Assembly (NCBI RefSeq): GCF_013033515.1
Contig: NZ_WQEG01000006.1
Span: 62,001-126,000 of the forward strand
From: Ruegeria sp. HKCCA6707
GTDB lineage: Bacteria; Pseudomonadota; Alphaproteobacteria; Rhodobacterales; Rhodobacteraceae
Reading direction: 5' to 3'
Length of the DNA: 64,000 nucleotides
Shown: in pieces, positions 19,701 to 26,448 of the stretch
Layout: each line of letters starts with the position of its first letter
Position numbering within the stretch: the stretch's first letter is position 1
Position numbers and translations under genes: made by a program
Notes under the pieces: generated by a model
Databases searched by the model: none
Seen by the model: only the letters and a program-made list of their open reading frames with translations
Told to the model about the DNA's origin: nothing

Positions 19701-19786
19701 AAGAGGAATTCATGGCCGTGGTCGAAAACGACTCAGCGACAGCCTTCAAACTGCTGCAGGTCATTGCGGGCTATGTTTCGAATTGA
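16778..19786 (+). CDS. ABC-exporter-like fusion with degenerate nucleotide-binding domain and C-terminal cyclic-nucleotide-binding domain
   Basis: Predicted membrane protein of about 1000 residues. The N-terminal third is a type I ABC transmembrane domain. An ABC-like domain follows (about 17800-19330) but is degenerate. The Walker A site (17900-17945) reads G-G-K-T-I-G-I-A-A-P-S-E-E-D with no G-x-G-K-S/T. No LSGGQ is present; the residues before the Walker B-like I-L-I-L-D-N-A (about 19150) are L-A-F-T-R-A. The H-loop position reads Y-L-N-D-Q. About 300 residues are inserted and hold E-N-L-L-F and E-N-A-L-F elements. Bases 19390-19783 encode a CRP-like cyclic-nucleotide domain with G-E-L-G-L-I and P-R-A-L-S. 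No ATG, GTG or TTG is in frame between the stop at 16637 and TTG 16865, yet the E-R-T-I-F-R-F-I-W-K-Y-S-K-R start I expect begins at the ATA at 16778. Conservative start: 16865, 973 residues. Confidence 0.75.
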   Translation: MERTIFRFIWKYSKRDQLILLAVTSTLFPLLYLTLELPKRIINDAIGASSSIVNVWGYSLPQTTFLVILCFAFLLAVLAHGIMKMRINTMKGVLSERMLRRFRYQLTSRALRFPQPYFERVSQGEMVSMITAESEPMGGLMGDAISQPVLQAGQMITILSFLFLQSFWFGLAAVALIPLQAWLIPKLQRQINLLNKKRIQEVRVLAAQIGENAAGAATLRANGGWRYRRAMISDQLGRLFAIRFEIYQKKFFMKFINNFISQLTPFMFYLVGGLLVLQGSVSLGALVAALAAYKDLSSPWKELLAYYNQTQDMALRWDVVIERFAPPGMQDEALFEGEPESRPHLRGDIHLNNVSVRDMDGNQVLDDLNLTFPGGKTIGIAAPSEEDRRAVAELLTREILPGSGSVTIGDVNLSGLHQAVVAARIGYATSRPVMFQGSLGDNVMMPMRFRPQDNTSNNPDFAETLRAGNSSDPFEAEWLDPSLAHVETEKELRDWWLQLIDGMGSGAALFQRGAEQMFDAEARPALAQKLVELRPKVQSAVREAGLEQQALVFDQNTYNSALPVAENLLFATPRVPVTQEMLAKQTVFLGQLRELGLDETLIDLTRDVIEMLRQIFGLDGTDHPLFRKLGLEAQTYETAVDLIDRTRNEGAAGLDNEQLANLLAVPFAISAEQIGPAFTDELKTRILELRASHSEELLQPLLDVFVPLDPEKAAPGLTVMENALFGKISQIGGSRSDEVRKLIVDVLSENGARPLVIELIFDVPVALGGQNLPALFAEPLAFTRATIKKPDILILDNALASYDMQTQVAVYKNLRALLPETTVIYLNDQFQNPQAFDMFVEIRQGRVVTDEGPGDVEEDSASAADLARKLRALEQTPLFSSLDRRQLRLLAFGAQWFNAKAGEVVFLKDDQPTDGAYVVLEGEAGLYLPQPDGPDQLIMTADVGSLVGELGLIRKEPRALSMIAETDLSCLRIGEEEFMAVVENDSATAFKLLQVIAGYVSN

Positions 19787-19792
19787 ACTAGC

Positions 19793-20128
19793 TCAGGCGT
19801 CTGACGCACAAAACAGATCATAAAGAACTCCGATGACCTTTTTGGTCTTTTCGTCGCTCAGAGTGTAGTAGATCGTCTTGCCTTCACGCCGGGTCGATAC
19901 AAGTTGTTCTTCGCGCAGACGCGCAAGCATTTGGCTTACAGCTGCCTGCCGCATTTGCAACAAGTCTTCAAGCTGGCCAACCGAACGTTCGCCGGTGATC
20001 AGATGGCACAAGATCATCAGCCGCCCTTCATGGGCCAAAGCCTTTAAATAGGTAGAGGCCTTCTGAGCGTTTTCCTTCATGTCCACGGCAGTGGCTGACG
20101 CTTGAGGGTTCAGGTCCAATGAGGGCAC
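19793..20128 (-). CDS. ArsR-family repressor, SqrR/BigR-type persulfide sensor
   Basis: Dimeric winged-helix repressor of 111 residues. The fold is shown by Y-L-K-A-L-A-H-E-G-R-L-M-I-L, the recognition helix M-R-Q-A-A-V-S-Q-M-L-A-R-L-R, and the wing T-R-R-E-G-K-T-I-Y-Y-T-L. Counting from the GTG at 20128, cysteines fall at 41 (M-I-L-C-H-L) and 107 (Y-D-L-F-C). These are the two residues that form the polysulfide bridge in SqrR of Rhodobacter capsulatus and match the BigR pair. There are no other cysteines and no arsenic-type C-x-C. I infer a sulfide-stress regulator. It converges with the ABC-like fusion gene, stops 6 bases apart. Confidence 0.85.
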   Translation of the reverse strand: MPSLDLNPQASATAVDMKENAQKASTYLKALAHEGRLMILCHLITGERSVGQLEDLLQMRQAAVSQMLARLREEQLVSTRREGKTIYYTLSDEKTKKVIGVLYDLFCASDA

Positions 20129-20148
20129 GTGTTTTCCGGCTGGTTGTT

Positions 20149-20166
20149 CATATTTGGGGCAATATG
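20149..20166. promoter_or_regulatory. Imperfect operator candidate upstream of the SqrR-type gene
   Basis: CATAT and ATATG face each other across 8 bases, 21-38 bases before the repressor's GTG. The position suits autoregulation. It does not match the ATTC-N8-GAAT site I recall for SqrR, so the assignment is weak. Confidence 0.25.
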
Positions 20167-20186
20167 CCTCAACTCAAAGGGCAATG

Positions 20187-21419
20187 TCACCCCTCTGTCG
20201 CAGGAGCACCGCCTTGGAACGCGTTTCCGTCGACGTAATTGCAAGGCTCTTCCTGCATCTCAAGATGCAGCCCATCGCCGGAATAGGGGTGGGCGCGCGC
20301 AAGCTCTTCGTCCAAGTCGATCCCGAGACCAGGCGCCGTTGGCGGGGTAACAAAGCCGTTTTCCACTCGGATTGACCCCTTGATCAACCGGTCGTGGAAC
20401 GGTGTTTCGATTGTCTCAAGCAGCAGCAGATTGGGGATCGAGGCCGCCAGATGGATATTGGCCGCCCATTCGACCGGGCCCGCATAAAGATGCGGCGCCA
20501 TTTGCGCGTTGAACACCTCGGCCATCGCCGCGACCTTCTTCATCTCCCAGATCCCGCCCGCGCGGCCCAGGGCCGGTTGCAGGATCTCTGCCGCACCAGC
20601 CCGCAGAACAGCGCCAAATTCGGCTTTGGTGGTCATCCGCTCACCAGTGGCAACTGGGATGCGAACATTGCGCGCCACGCGGGCCATGTCTTCGATCATG
20701 TCGGGTGGGGTCGGCTCTTCGAACCAAAGAGGCGAAAAGGGTTCCAGTGCCTGCCCCAAACGGATGGCGCCCGCAGTGTTGAACTGCCCATGGGTGCCAA
20801 AGAGCAGATCAGCCTTGTCGCCTACGGCTGCGCGAATGGATTTGCAGAAGGCCACCGACATCGAAATATCGCTCATCGCAGGCATGTGCCCGCCACGGAT
20901 GGTATAGGGGCCAGCCGGGTCGAACTTGACGGCGGTATAGCCGCGCTGAACCGCGTCGGCGGCGGCCTCACCAGCTTGATCCGGTGACGTCCAGAAATCG
21001 GTCAGGTTATGCTGTGGCAGGGGGTAGAGATAAGTGTAGGCGCGGATACGGTCGTTCACGCGCCCGCCCAACAGTGCATAAACCGGTCTGTCGCGATCCT
21101 TGCCCAGAATGTCCCAACAGGCGATCTCGAGCCCTGAAAACGCGCCCATTACGGTCAGATCAGGACGCTGGGTAAACCCGCTGGAATAGGCGCGGCGGAA
21201 CATCAGTTCGATGTTTTCGGGGTTCTCTCCGGCCATGTGACGTTGAAACACGTCATGGATCACATGGGTCATCGCCTCGGGCCCGACCGATGAGGCGTAG
21301 CACTCGCCCCAGCCCGTGATCCCAGTGTCGGTGGTCACCTTGACCAATATCCAATAGCGCCCGCCCCAGCCAGGGGCCGGAGGAGCGGTGACGATAACGT
21401 CGAGATCCTGCAATTTCAT
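20187..21419 (-). CDS. Mandelate racemase/muconate lactonizing enzyme family protein
   Basis: Enolase-superfamily member of 410 residues, probably a sugar-acid dehydratase or epimerase. The capping domain holds W-G-E-C-Y-A-S and L-E-I-A-C-W-D-I-L-G-K. The barrel has V-K-F-D-P, the metal-site strands W-F-E-E-P-T-P-P and T-G-E-R-M-T-T, and the catalytic His region A-P-H-L-Y-A-G-P. At the third metal strand, where DgoD-like enzymes have D-F-H-G-R, this protein has G-T-H-G-Q, so the usual first Asp ligand is missing. Last gene of the leftward run; it starts 18 bases after the alcohol dehydrogenase stop, suggesting one pathway. Substrate unknown. Confidence 0.85.
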   Translation of the reverse strand: MKLQDLDVIVTAPPAPGWGGRYWILVKVTTDTGITGWGECYASSVGPEAMTHVIHDVFQRHMAGENPENIELMFRRAYSSGFTQRPDLTVMGAFSGLEIACWDILGKDRDRPVYALLGGRVNDRIRAYTYLYPLPQHNLTDFWTSPDQAGEAAADAVQRGYTAVKFDPAGPYTIRGGHMPAMSDISMSVAFCKSIRAAVGDKADLLFGTHGQFNTAGAIRLGQALEPFSPLWFEEPTPPDMIEDMARVARNVRIPVATGERMTTKAEFGAVLRAGAAEILQPALGRAGGIWEMKKVAAMAEVFNAQMAPHLYAGPVEWAANIHLAASIPNLLLLETIETPFHDRLIKGSIRVENGFVTPPTAPGLGIDLDEELARAHPYSGDGLHLEMQEEPCNYVDGNAFQGGAPATEG

Positions 21420-21437
21420 CGCTGCTCCTTTCGGGCG

Positions 21438-22532
21438 TCAGCTATTGTTGAAGATAATGACGTTCCGCTTGGCTGAGCCGGATTTGGTATCTTCGATCGC
21501 ATCGTTGATCTGATCCAGCTGCCACCGACCCGAGATCAACTCATCCAGCTTCAATCGCCCCTGTTCATACAGATCGATCATCCATGGGATATCGCGCTGA
21601 ATGACCACGTCACCCATTTTCGAACCGATCAGGCCCTGGCCAACGGCCGCAAGGATGACCGGCTCGTAAGAGGCTTCGGCCCCGGTATGTGGCATCCCGA
21701 TCATGATCGCCCGGCCTCCGCGCCCAAGATATCGGGGGGCCTGTTCATATGCGGGGATGGCACCGACGGTGATCAGCACCGCATCGGCTCCGCGCCCGCC
21801 AAGCGCCTTGTAGGCCGCTTTCCAAGGGGCCTCCAAGGTTGCTAAAACACCATGTGTTGCACCGAACTCTTTGGCGATCTCCAGCTTGTCTTCGGTCATG
21901 TCCACAGCCACGATCCGGCGGGCCCCGGCAAGATGCGCGCCCTGAATGGCGTTGAGCCCAACGCCGCCTGCACCGATTACAACCACATCCTGCCCGGGAC
22001 GCACCTGTGCTGCGTTCACCGCAGCACCGACACCGGTGATGACCCCGCAAGACAAGAGACTGGCGACATCCTTGGGCATGGAAGCTGGGATCTTGACGAT
22101 CTGGCGGTGGCTGACCACGACCTTTTCAGCAAAGGCTCCGCAGGCCATCGCCTGTTCCAGCGGATCGCCCTTTGCCGTGCGCAAAGGCCCTTTGACGGTG
22201 TTGTAAGGCGTTTCGCAGATCGTCGGTTTGCCACCCGCACAAGAGGGGCATGATCCACAGGCGCGGATCAGTGTGACAACCACGCTGTCAGCCAGTGCAA
22301 ATTCCGAGACACCATCGCCAACGGCAGTCACCACACCAGCGGCCTCGTGGCCATAGACGGCAGGCAAGAATCCTCCCCAGGCCCCGCTCGCATACGAGAT
22401 GTCAGAGTGGCAAATCGCCACTGCGTCCAACGTCACCTCGACCTCGCCCATGCCCGGCGGGGCCAGTTGGACGTCTTCGATCACCAATGGCGCGTCAAAC
22501 GCATGGCATACTGCGGCTTTGATTGTTTGCAT
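21438..22532 (-). CDS. Zinc-dependent alcohol dehydrogenase (MDR family)
   Basis: NAD(P)-dependent dehydrogenase of 364 residues. The catalytic zinc ligands are in A-I-C-H-S-D-I and Y-G-H-E-A-A-G-V-V. The structural zinc set is complete: C-G-S-C-P-S-C, then A-G-G-K-P-T-I-C. The Rossmann motif is V-I-G-A-G-G-V-G-L-N. Organisation matches the class III/aryl-alcohol group, which oxidise alcohols, S-(hydroxymethyl) thiols or aryl alcohols. I start it at ATG 22532 rather than 54 bases earlier because G-G-G-G-A-G-G sits just before it. It lies between the MFS exporter gene and the enolase-superfamily gene, all leftward. Confidence 0.87.
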   Translation of the reverse strand: MQTIKAAVCHAFDAPLVIEDVQLAPPGMGEVEVTLDAVAICHSDISYASGAWGGFLPAVYGHEAAGVVTAVGDGVSEFALADSVVVTLIRACGSCPSCAGGKPTICETPYNTVKGPLRTAKGDPLEQAMACGAFAEKVVVSHRQIVKIPASMPKDVASLLSCGVITGVGAAVNAAQVRPGQDVVVIGAGGVGLNAIQGAHLAGARRIVAVDMTEDKLEIAKEFGATHGVLATLEAPWKAAYKALGGRGADAVLITVGAIPAYEQAPRYLGRGGRAIMIGMPHTGAEASYEPVILAAVGQGLIGSKMGDVVIQRDIPWMIDLYEQGRLKLDELISGRWQLDQINDAIEDTKSGSAKRNVIIFNNS

Positions 22533-22613
22533 GAGCCTCCCCGCTTTGCTTTCAGCCACGGTGGACTGGCCTGTGTCGGCCTGCAAGTCCGTTTCCGTCA
22601 GGAAAAGGTCGCT

Positions 22614-23813
22614 TTACGTGCGGGCATGCGCCGGTCGCATGAACAGCGCCAGACCCAGACCCATCAACACCAGCGCCAACAAGAAGGGCGCGCCGGGCAG
22701 ATAGAAAGGCGTATCAGGACCAATGAAGTAAGCAAATACACCGGTCATGACCAATGGCGAAACGATCATGGACAAGGCATGAAGCGCAGCCAAAACGCCC
22801 TGCAGTTCGCCTTGTTGAGAATCAGGTGTTGCGCGCGACATCATGGCTTGCAGCGCCGGGGTCACCACCGCTCCAAGCGCCGTTATGGGGATCAAAAGCA
22901 GGACGATCAGACCGTTGGTCAGAAAGGCCAATAGCACATAGCTGAAGATCTCGAACGCCATGCCGACGATGATCGTAACCCGTTCGCCCAGAATACGTGT
23001 CGCGGGCCGGATCAAACCGCCTTGCACCGCCGCCATGGCAAGCCCGTACACACCAAGTGACAGGCCGATCATCTGTGGCGACCAACCGAACCGCTCAAGC
23101 GTGAAATAGGCCCAGATGGCAGGGTAGACATAGATTGACACGGAATAGAGGAAATAGACCCACAGCGAGGGGCGAATACCGGGTAGTTCCGCTATGGCCT
23201 GCAAAGCACGGGCCGGGTGTGCGCGGCGCCACCGAAAGGGCCTGCGGTTTTCGTCTTTGACGGTTTCGGGCATGACCAGAAAACCCAACAGACAGCCCAA
23301 GGCCGAAAGCCCCGCTGCCGCCCAAAACGGTGCGCGGGTTCCGAATTCGGCAAGCACACCACCCAGAATGGGGCCCAGCACAAACCCCAAGCCAAACGCC
23401 GCACCAAGCAGGCCGAAATTTGCGGCCTTTTCATGGGGCTTCGACACATCGGCCATGAAGGCCGCAGCGGTTGAATGGGTGGCTGCAGTGATGCCGCCTA
23501 CAAGCCGCCCGATCAGCAACAGCCAGATACTGCCTGCGACGGCCATGACTATATAGTCCAGCGCCATCACAAACAGCGACACCAGCATCACCCGCCTGCG
23601 CCCATACGCGTCCGAGAGGTTGCCCAGAACCGGGCCAAACAGGAATTGCATCGCAGCAAAAGCGGTGCTGAGAACGCCGCCCCAGATCGCGGCATTTGCC
23701 AAAGATCCGCCCTGAACCTCGACGATCAGTTGCGGCATGATCGGCAGAACCAGACCGATGCCCATCGCGTCGATCATCACGGTTCCGAGGATGAACACAA
23801 AAGGCAGGCGCAT
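22614..23813 (-). CDS. MFS transporter, TetA/TCR-like drug:H+ antiporter family
   Basis: Inner-membrane protein of 399 residues with about 12 hydrophobic helices. The motif G-V-L-S-T-A-F-A-A-M-Q-F-L-F-G-P followed by L-S-D-A-Y-G-R-R-R-V-M is the MFS loop 2-3 signature. The motif C region F-G-L-G-F-V-L-G-P-I-L-G-G is typical of antiporters such as TetA. Substrate may be a drug or a metabolite of the surrounding catabolic genes; sequence alone cannot tell. It is separated by 81 bases from the dehydrogenase gene and 75 bases from the hydrolase gene, so promoter sites could lie on either side. Confidence 0.87.
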   Translation of the reverse strand: MRLPFVFILGTVMIDAMGIGLVLPIMPQLIVEVQGGSLANAAIWGGVLSTAFAAMQFLFGPVLGNLSDAYGRRRVMLVSLFVMALDYIVMAVAGSIWLLLIGRLVGGITAATHSTAAAFMADVSKPHEKAANFGLLGAAFGLGFVLGPILGGVLAEFGTRAPFWAAAGLSALGCLLGFLVMPETVKDENRRPFRWRRAHPARALQAIAELPGIRPSLWVYFLYSVSIYVYPAIWAYFTLERFGWSPQMIGLSLGVYGLAMAAVQGGLIRPATRILGERVTIIVGMAFEIFSYVLLAFLTNGLIVLLLIPITALGAVVTPALQAMMSRATPDSQQGELQGVLAALHALSMIVSPLVMTGVFAYFIGPDTPFYLPGAPFLLALVLMGLGLALFMRPAHART

Positions 23814-23888
23814 TCGTTTCCAGCGTTTAAGGGTTGGCGAACCCTAACTGATCAGACGCATAGCGCAATCCGGCATCTGCCTGAGCCA

Positions 23889-24602
23889 TCACAATTCCTT
23901 GGCGATATCGTCGATGAGACCGGCAAGCTGCGCGGGGTGGGAAAAGAAGGGGGAATGCCCGCTGTCGATTGTCTTGCGCAGTTCGGGCGGAGCGCAATGG
24001 CTCATGGTTTCCTGATATTCGGTCGGAACCGTGCGATCATCCGTGGTGCGGATATAGGCCTTGGGCACGCGATCAAAACTTTCGTCCAAGGTCAGTGGAG
24101 TATCCTGAGGTAGGATCGCCTGGGGGCAGAGGCGCCCGAGCGCATAGGCGAGGATTTCGTCCGGGCAATCATGGTAAAACAAGCCTTTTACCCGATCCGG
24201 TTTCACGTAATAGGACAGCCCGTCAGCGGATTTCATGACCGCATCGCCGATCAATTGGCGTGGTGCGCGTTTGCGCATTTCGATCATCGAAAGACCCGAT
24301 TGCGGGACATAGGCGCAGAGATAAACCAACCCGCGCATCGCATTTGGTGCGGCCTGGGCGGCGGCGCTGGTCGGGTAGCCACCCCAGGAATGGCCAATCA
24401 CGATCGTATCGGGGCGGCAGGCCGCCAGTACCGCGTCACGGCAGCCCTCCAATGTAACGTCGGACACGGGGGTCGGGTCAGAGCCGTGGCTGGGCATGTC
24501 GATTGCGCTTGCCCTATGTCCCTGCCCGGTCAGTTCGGGAATAAGATCGCGCCAGCACCATGCCCCGTGGCACGAACCGTGGACCAACAAGAAGTTTGCC
24601 AT
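23889..24602 (-). CDS. Alpha/beta hydrolase (esterase/hydroxynitrile-lyase-like)
   Basis: Soluble hydrolase of 237 residues. It opens with N-F-L-L-V-H-G-S-C-H-G-A-W-C-W, the oxyanion strand of the plant esterase/HNL-like subgroup. The nucleophile elbow is I-G-H-S-W-G-G, the acid lies in R-T-T-D-D-R-T-V-P, and the His in D-S-G-H-S-P-F-F-S. All three catalytic residues are therefore present. Substrate unknown; related enzymes cleave small esters. It starts 12 bases after the stop of the lactonase-like gene, so the two are probably co-transcribed. Confidence 0.85.
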   Translation of the reverse strand: MANFLLVHGSCHGAWCWRDLIPELTGQGHRASAIDMPSHGSDPTPVSDVTLEGCRDAVLAACRPDTIVIGHSWGGYPTSAAAQAAPNAMRGLVYLCAYVPQSGLSMIEMRKRAPRQLIGDAVMKSADGLSYYVKPDRVKGLFYHDCPDEILAYALGRLCPQAILPQDTPLTLDESFDRVPKAYIRTTDDRTVPTEYQETMSHCAPPELRKTIDSGHSPFFSHPAQLAGLIDDIAKEL

Positions 24603-24614
24603 CGCTTTACTCCC

Positions 24615-25403
24615 TTAGATGTGGCGGATTTCCTTGAGAAATCCGGTCAGTAGGGTTGCGTATTCTTCAGGGCGTTCGACGCAGGGCAGATGACCAGCGC
24701 GGCGCATCAGTTCGAAACGCGATCCGGGGATCAGATCAATGGTTTCGCGCACCAGATCCGGTGGGGTCGATCCATCCTCTGAACCGGCGATTCCCAATGT
24801 CGGCAGCCGCAAGCCACTGGTTGGGGTGTAAAAATCTGTGCCCGAAATCGCAGCGCAGCATCCCAGATACCCCTCGAGCGGCTGTCGGATCATCATGTTT
24901 CGCCAAAGTTCCAACTGTTGTGTGCTGCGAAACTCTTTGGTGAACCAACGCTCCATTGTGCCATCCGCCAAGGCTTCGATCCCGCCTTCTCGGGCATCGT
25001 CAATGCGGGTTTGCCAAATCGCCGGAGTGGCGATCTTCGCCGCTGTATTCGAAAGCACCATTGCGCGTATCAGGTCCAACCGCTTGACGGCCAGGCCCTG
25101 TGCAATCATCCCGCCAATGGACAGCCCGACAAAGACGCAATCCTTGACGTCGAGCAAATCCAAAAGCCGTTCGGTATCTCGCACCAACGCACCCATTGCA
25201 TAGGGGCCTTTGGGCAGGCTGGACAACCCGTGCCCGCGCTTGTCGAACCGAATGAGGCGCAGGTAGCCGGGAAGGTAAGGTAGGATCGGGTCCCATAGCC
25301 GCAGATCCGTGCCCAAAGAGTTGGCAAAGACGACGGTTGGGCCGTCCGAAGGGCCGTCCACCCGATAATGGAGACTGACGTCTCCGAGAGCAGCGAGTTG
25401 CAT
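24615..25403 (-). CDS. pcaD: 3-oxoadipate enol-lactonase-like alpha/beta hydrolase
   Basis: Hydrolase of 262 residues closest in pattern to PcaD, which opens 3-oxoadipate enol-lactone in the beta-ketoadipate pathway. Seen: F-A-N-S-L-G-T-D-L-R-L-W, Y-D/F-D-K-R-G-H-G-L-S, nucleophile elbow F-V-G-L-S-I-G-G-M-I-A-Q-G-L, acid region I-A-G-S-E-D-G-S-T-P, and His in A-G-H-L-P-C-V-E. The S-I-G-G-M elbow and overall length fit PcaD. No pcaB, pcaC or pcaGH is present in the window, so it may act in a different pathway. A small palindrome (25417-25428) lies just before the ribosome site. Confidence 0.72.
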   Translation of the reverse strand: MQLAALGDVSLHYRVDGPSDGPTVVFANSLGTDLRLWDPILPYLPGYLRLIRFDKRGHGLSSLPKGPYAMGALVRDTERLLDLLDVKDCVFVGLSIGGMIAQGLAVKRLDLIRAMVLSNTAAKIATPAIWQTRIDDAREGGIEALADGTMERWFTKEFRSTQQLELWRNMMIRQPLEGYLGCCAAISGTDFYTPTSGLRLPTLGIAGSEDGSTPPDLVRETIDLIPGSRFELMRRAGHLPCVERPEEYATLLTGFLKEIRHI

Positions 25404-25416
25404 TGGAAAATCTCCT

Positions 25417-25428
25417 ACTCAAATGAGT
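25417..25428. promoter_or_regulatory. Short palindrome before the lactonase-like gene
   Basis: ACTCAAATGAGT is a 5-bp inverted repeat with two central bases, 14 bases upstream of the ATG at 25403 and overlapping the edge of the ribosome site. It lies in the 70-base gap behind the dehydratase gene. A repressor site is possible; short palindromes also occur by chance. Confidence 0.25.
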
Positions 25429-25473
25429 CATTGTAGCCTGCACAGGTCTTTCCCGCCATAGGCTCGGCGGGGA

Positions 25474-26448
25474 TCAGGAAAGGTGCGTCAACGCCTTGGC
25501 GAAAACGGCCGGGTCTACATTTCCACCCGATGCAACCACGATCACTGCATCGCCTTCGATCTCATCCTTGCGAAACAGCGCCGACGCCAACGAGACCGCT
25601 CCCCCGGGTTCAAGCACGATCTTGAGGCGCAGAAAGGCCAAGGCCATGGCGCGCAGGGCCTCGTCTTCGCTGACCGAAAGCCCGGTGCCGCAGAGGCGGT
25701 TGATGATTGGAAAGGTGATCTCGCCGGGTTGCGGCGTCAGGATCGCGTCGCAGATATTGCCGGATGTGGCGGCGTTGCGTTGAACCTGCCCCGAGGCCAG
25801 CGAGCGTTTCATGTCGTCAAACCCCTCAGGCTCGCAAGTGCGTGGTCGCAATCCGGGCGCATGACCCTCCAATGCCAAAGCTATACCCGCGCTGAGGCCA
25901 CCTCCGCCGCAGCAGATCAGAACATCTGCCTGTGTCACACCCAGGGTTTGTGCCTGCCGGGCAATCTCAAGCCCCGTTGTGCCTTGCCCGGCAATCACGA
26001 ATGGTTCGTCATAGGGGCGGATCAGCGTCAACCCGCGCTTTTGTGCCAGCGCCTCGCCGATATCCTCTCGGCTTTCCGAGGCCCGATCATAGAGCACTAC
26101 TTCGGCCCCCAGAGACCGGGTATTGTCGATCTTGAGCTGTGGTGCGTCCGAGGGCATCACAATCACCGACGCTATTCCGTGTCGAGAGGCAGCATAGGCC
26201 ACACCTTGCGCGTGGTTGCCCGATGAATACGCAATCACCCCGTTCTTGCGCACCTGAGGATCCAGCGCGGAAATCGCCGACCACGCGCCCCGAAACTTGA
26301 AGCTGCCGGTATGTTGCAGGCATTCCGGCTTGACCAGCACACGACGACCGGCGATTTCATCGAGAAACGGAGAGGTCAGGATCGGGGTTTCGCGCACATG
26401 GCCTTCAAGCCGTTCTGCGGCGGCTTCGATCATTTCAAGCGTGCTCAT
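25474..26448 (-). CDS. PLP-dependent serine/threonine dehydratase-like enzyme
   Basis: Fold type II PLP enzyme of 324 residues. The PLP lysine lies in H-T-G-S-F-K-F-R-G-A. Asn of the substrate loop is in S-S-G-N-H-A-Q-G, and the phosphate-binding loop is C-C-G-G-G-G-L-S-A-G. This matches biodegradative threonine/serine dehydratases and related racemases or hydroxy-amino-acid ammonia-lyases; there is no C-terminal ACT domain, unlike IlvA. I use ATG 26448, where M-S-T-L-E-M-I begins the family fold. Upstream in-frame codons run inside the neighbouring hydrolase gene. Its ATG overlaps that gene's stop (ATGA), indicating coupled translation. Confidence 0.87.
   Translation of the reverse strand: MSTLEMIEAAAERLEGHVRETPILTSPFLDEIAGRRVLVKPECLQHTGSFKFRGAWSAISALDPQVRKNGVIAYSSGNHAQGVAYAASRHGIASVIVMPSDAPQLKIDNTRSLGAEVVLYDRASESREDIGEALAQKRGLTLIRPYDEPFVIAGQGTTGLEIARQAQTLGVTQADVLICCGGGGLSAGIALALEGHAPGLRPRTCEPEGFDDMKRSLASGQVQRNAATSGNICDAILTPQPGEITFPIINRLCGTGLSVSEDEALRAMALAFLRLKIVLEPGGAVSLASALFRKDEIEGDAVIVVASGGNVDPAVFAKALTHLS

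Noticed and set aside
22614-23813. Tetracycline resistance gene
   Set aside because: The TetA-like motif is general for the family; there is no TetR gene divergent from it and it lies in a metabolic run, so a resistance call would overstate the evidence.
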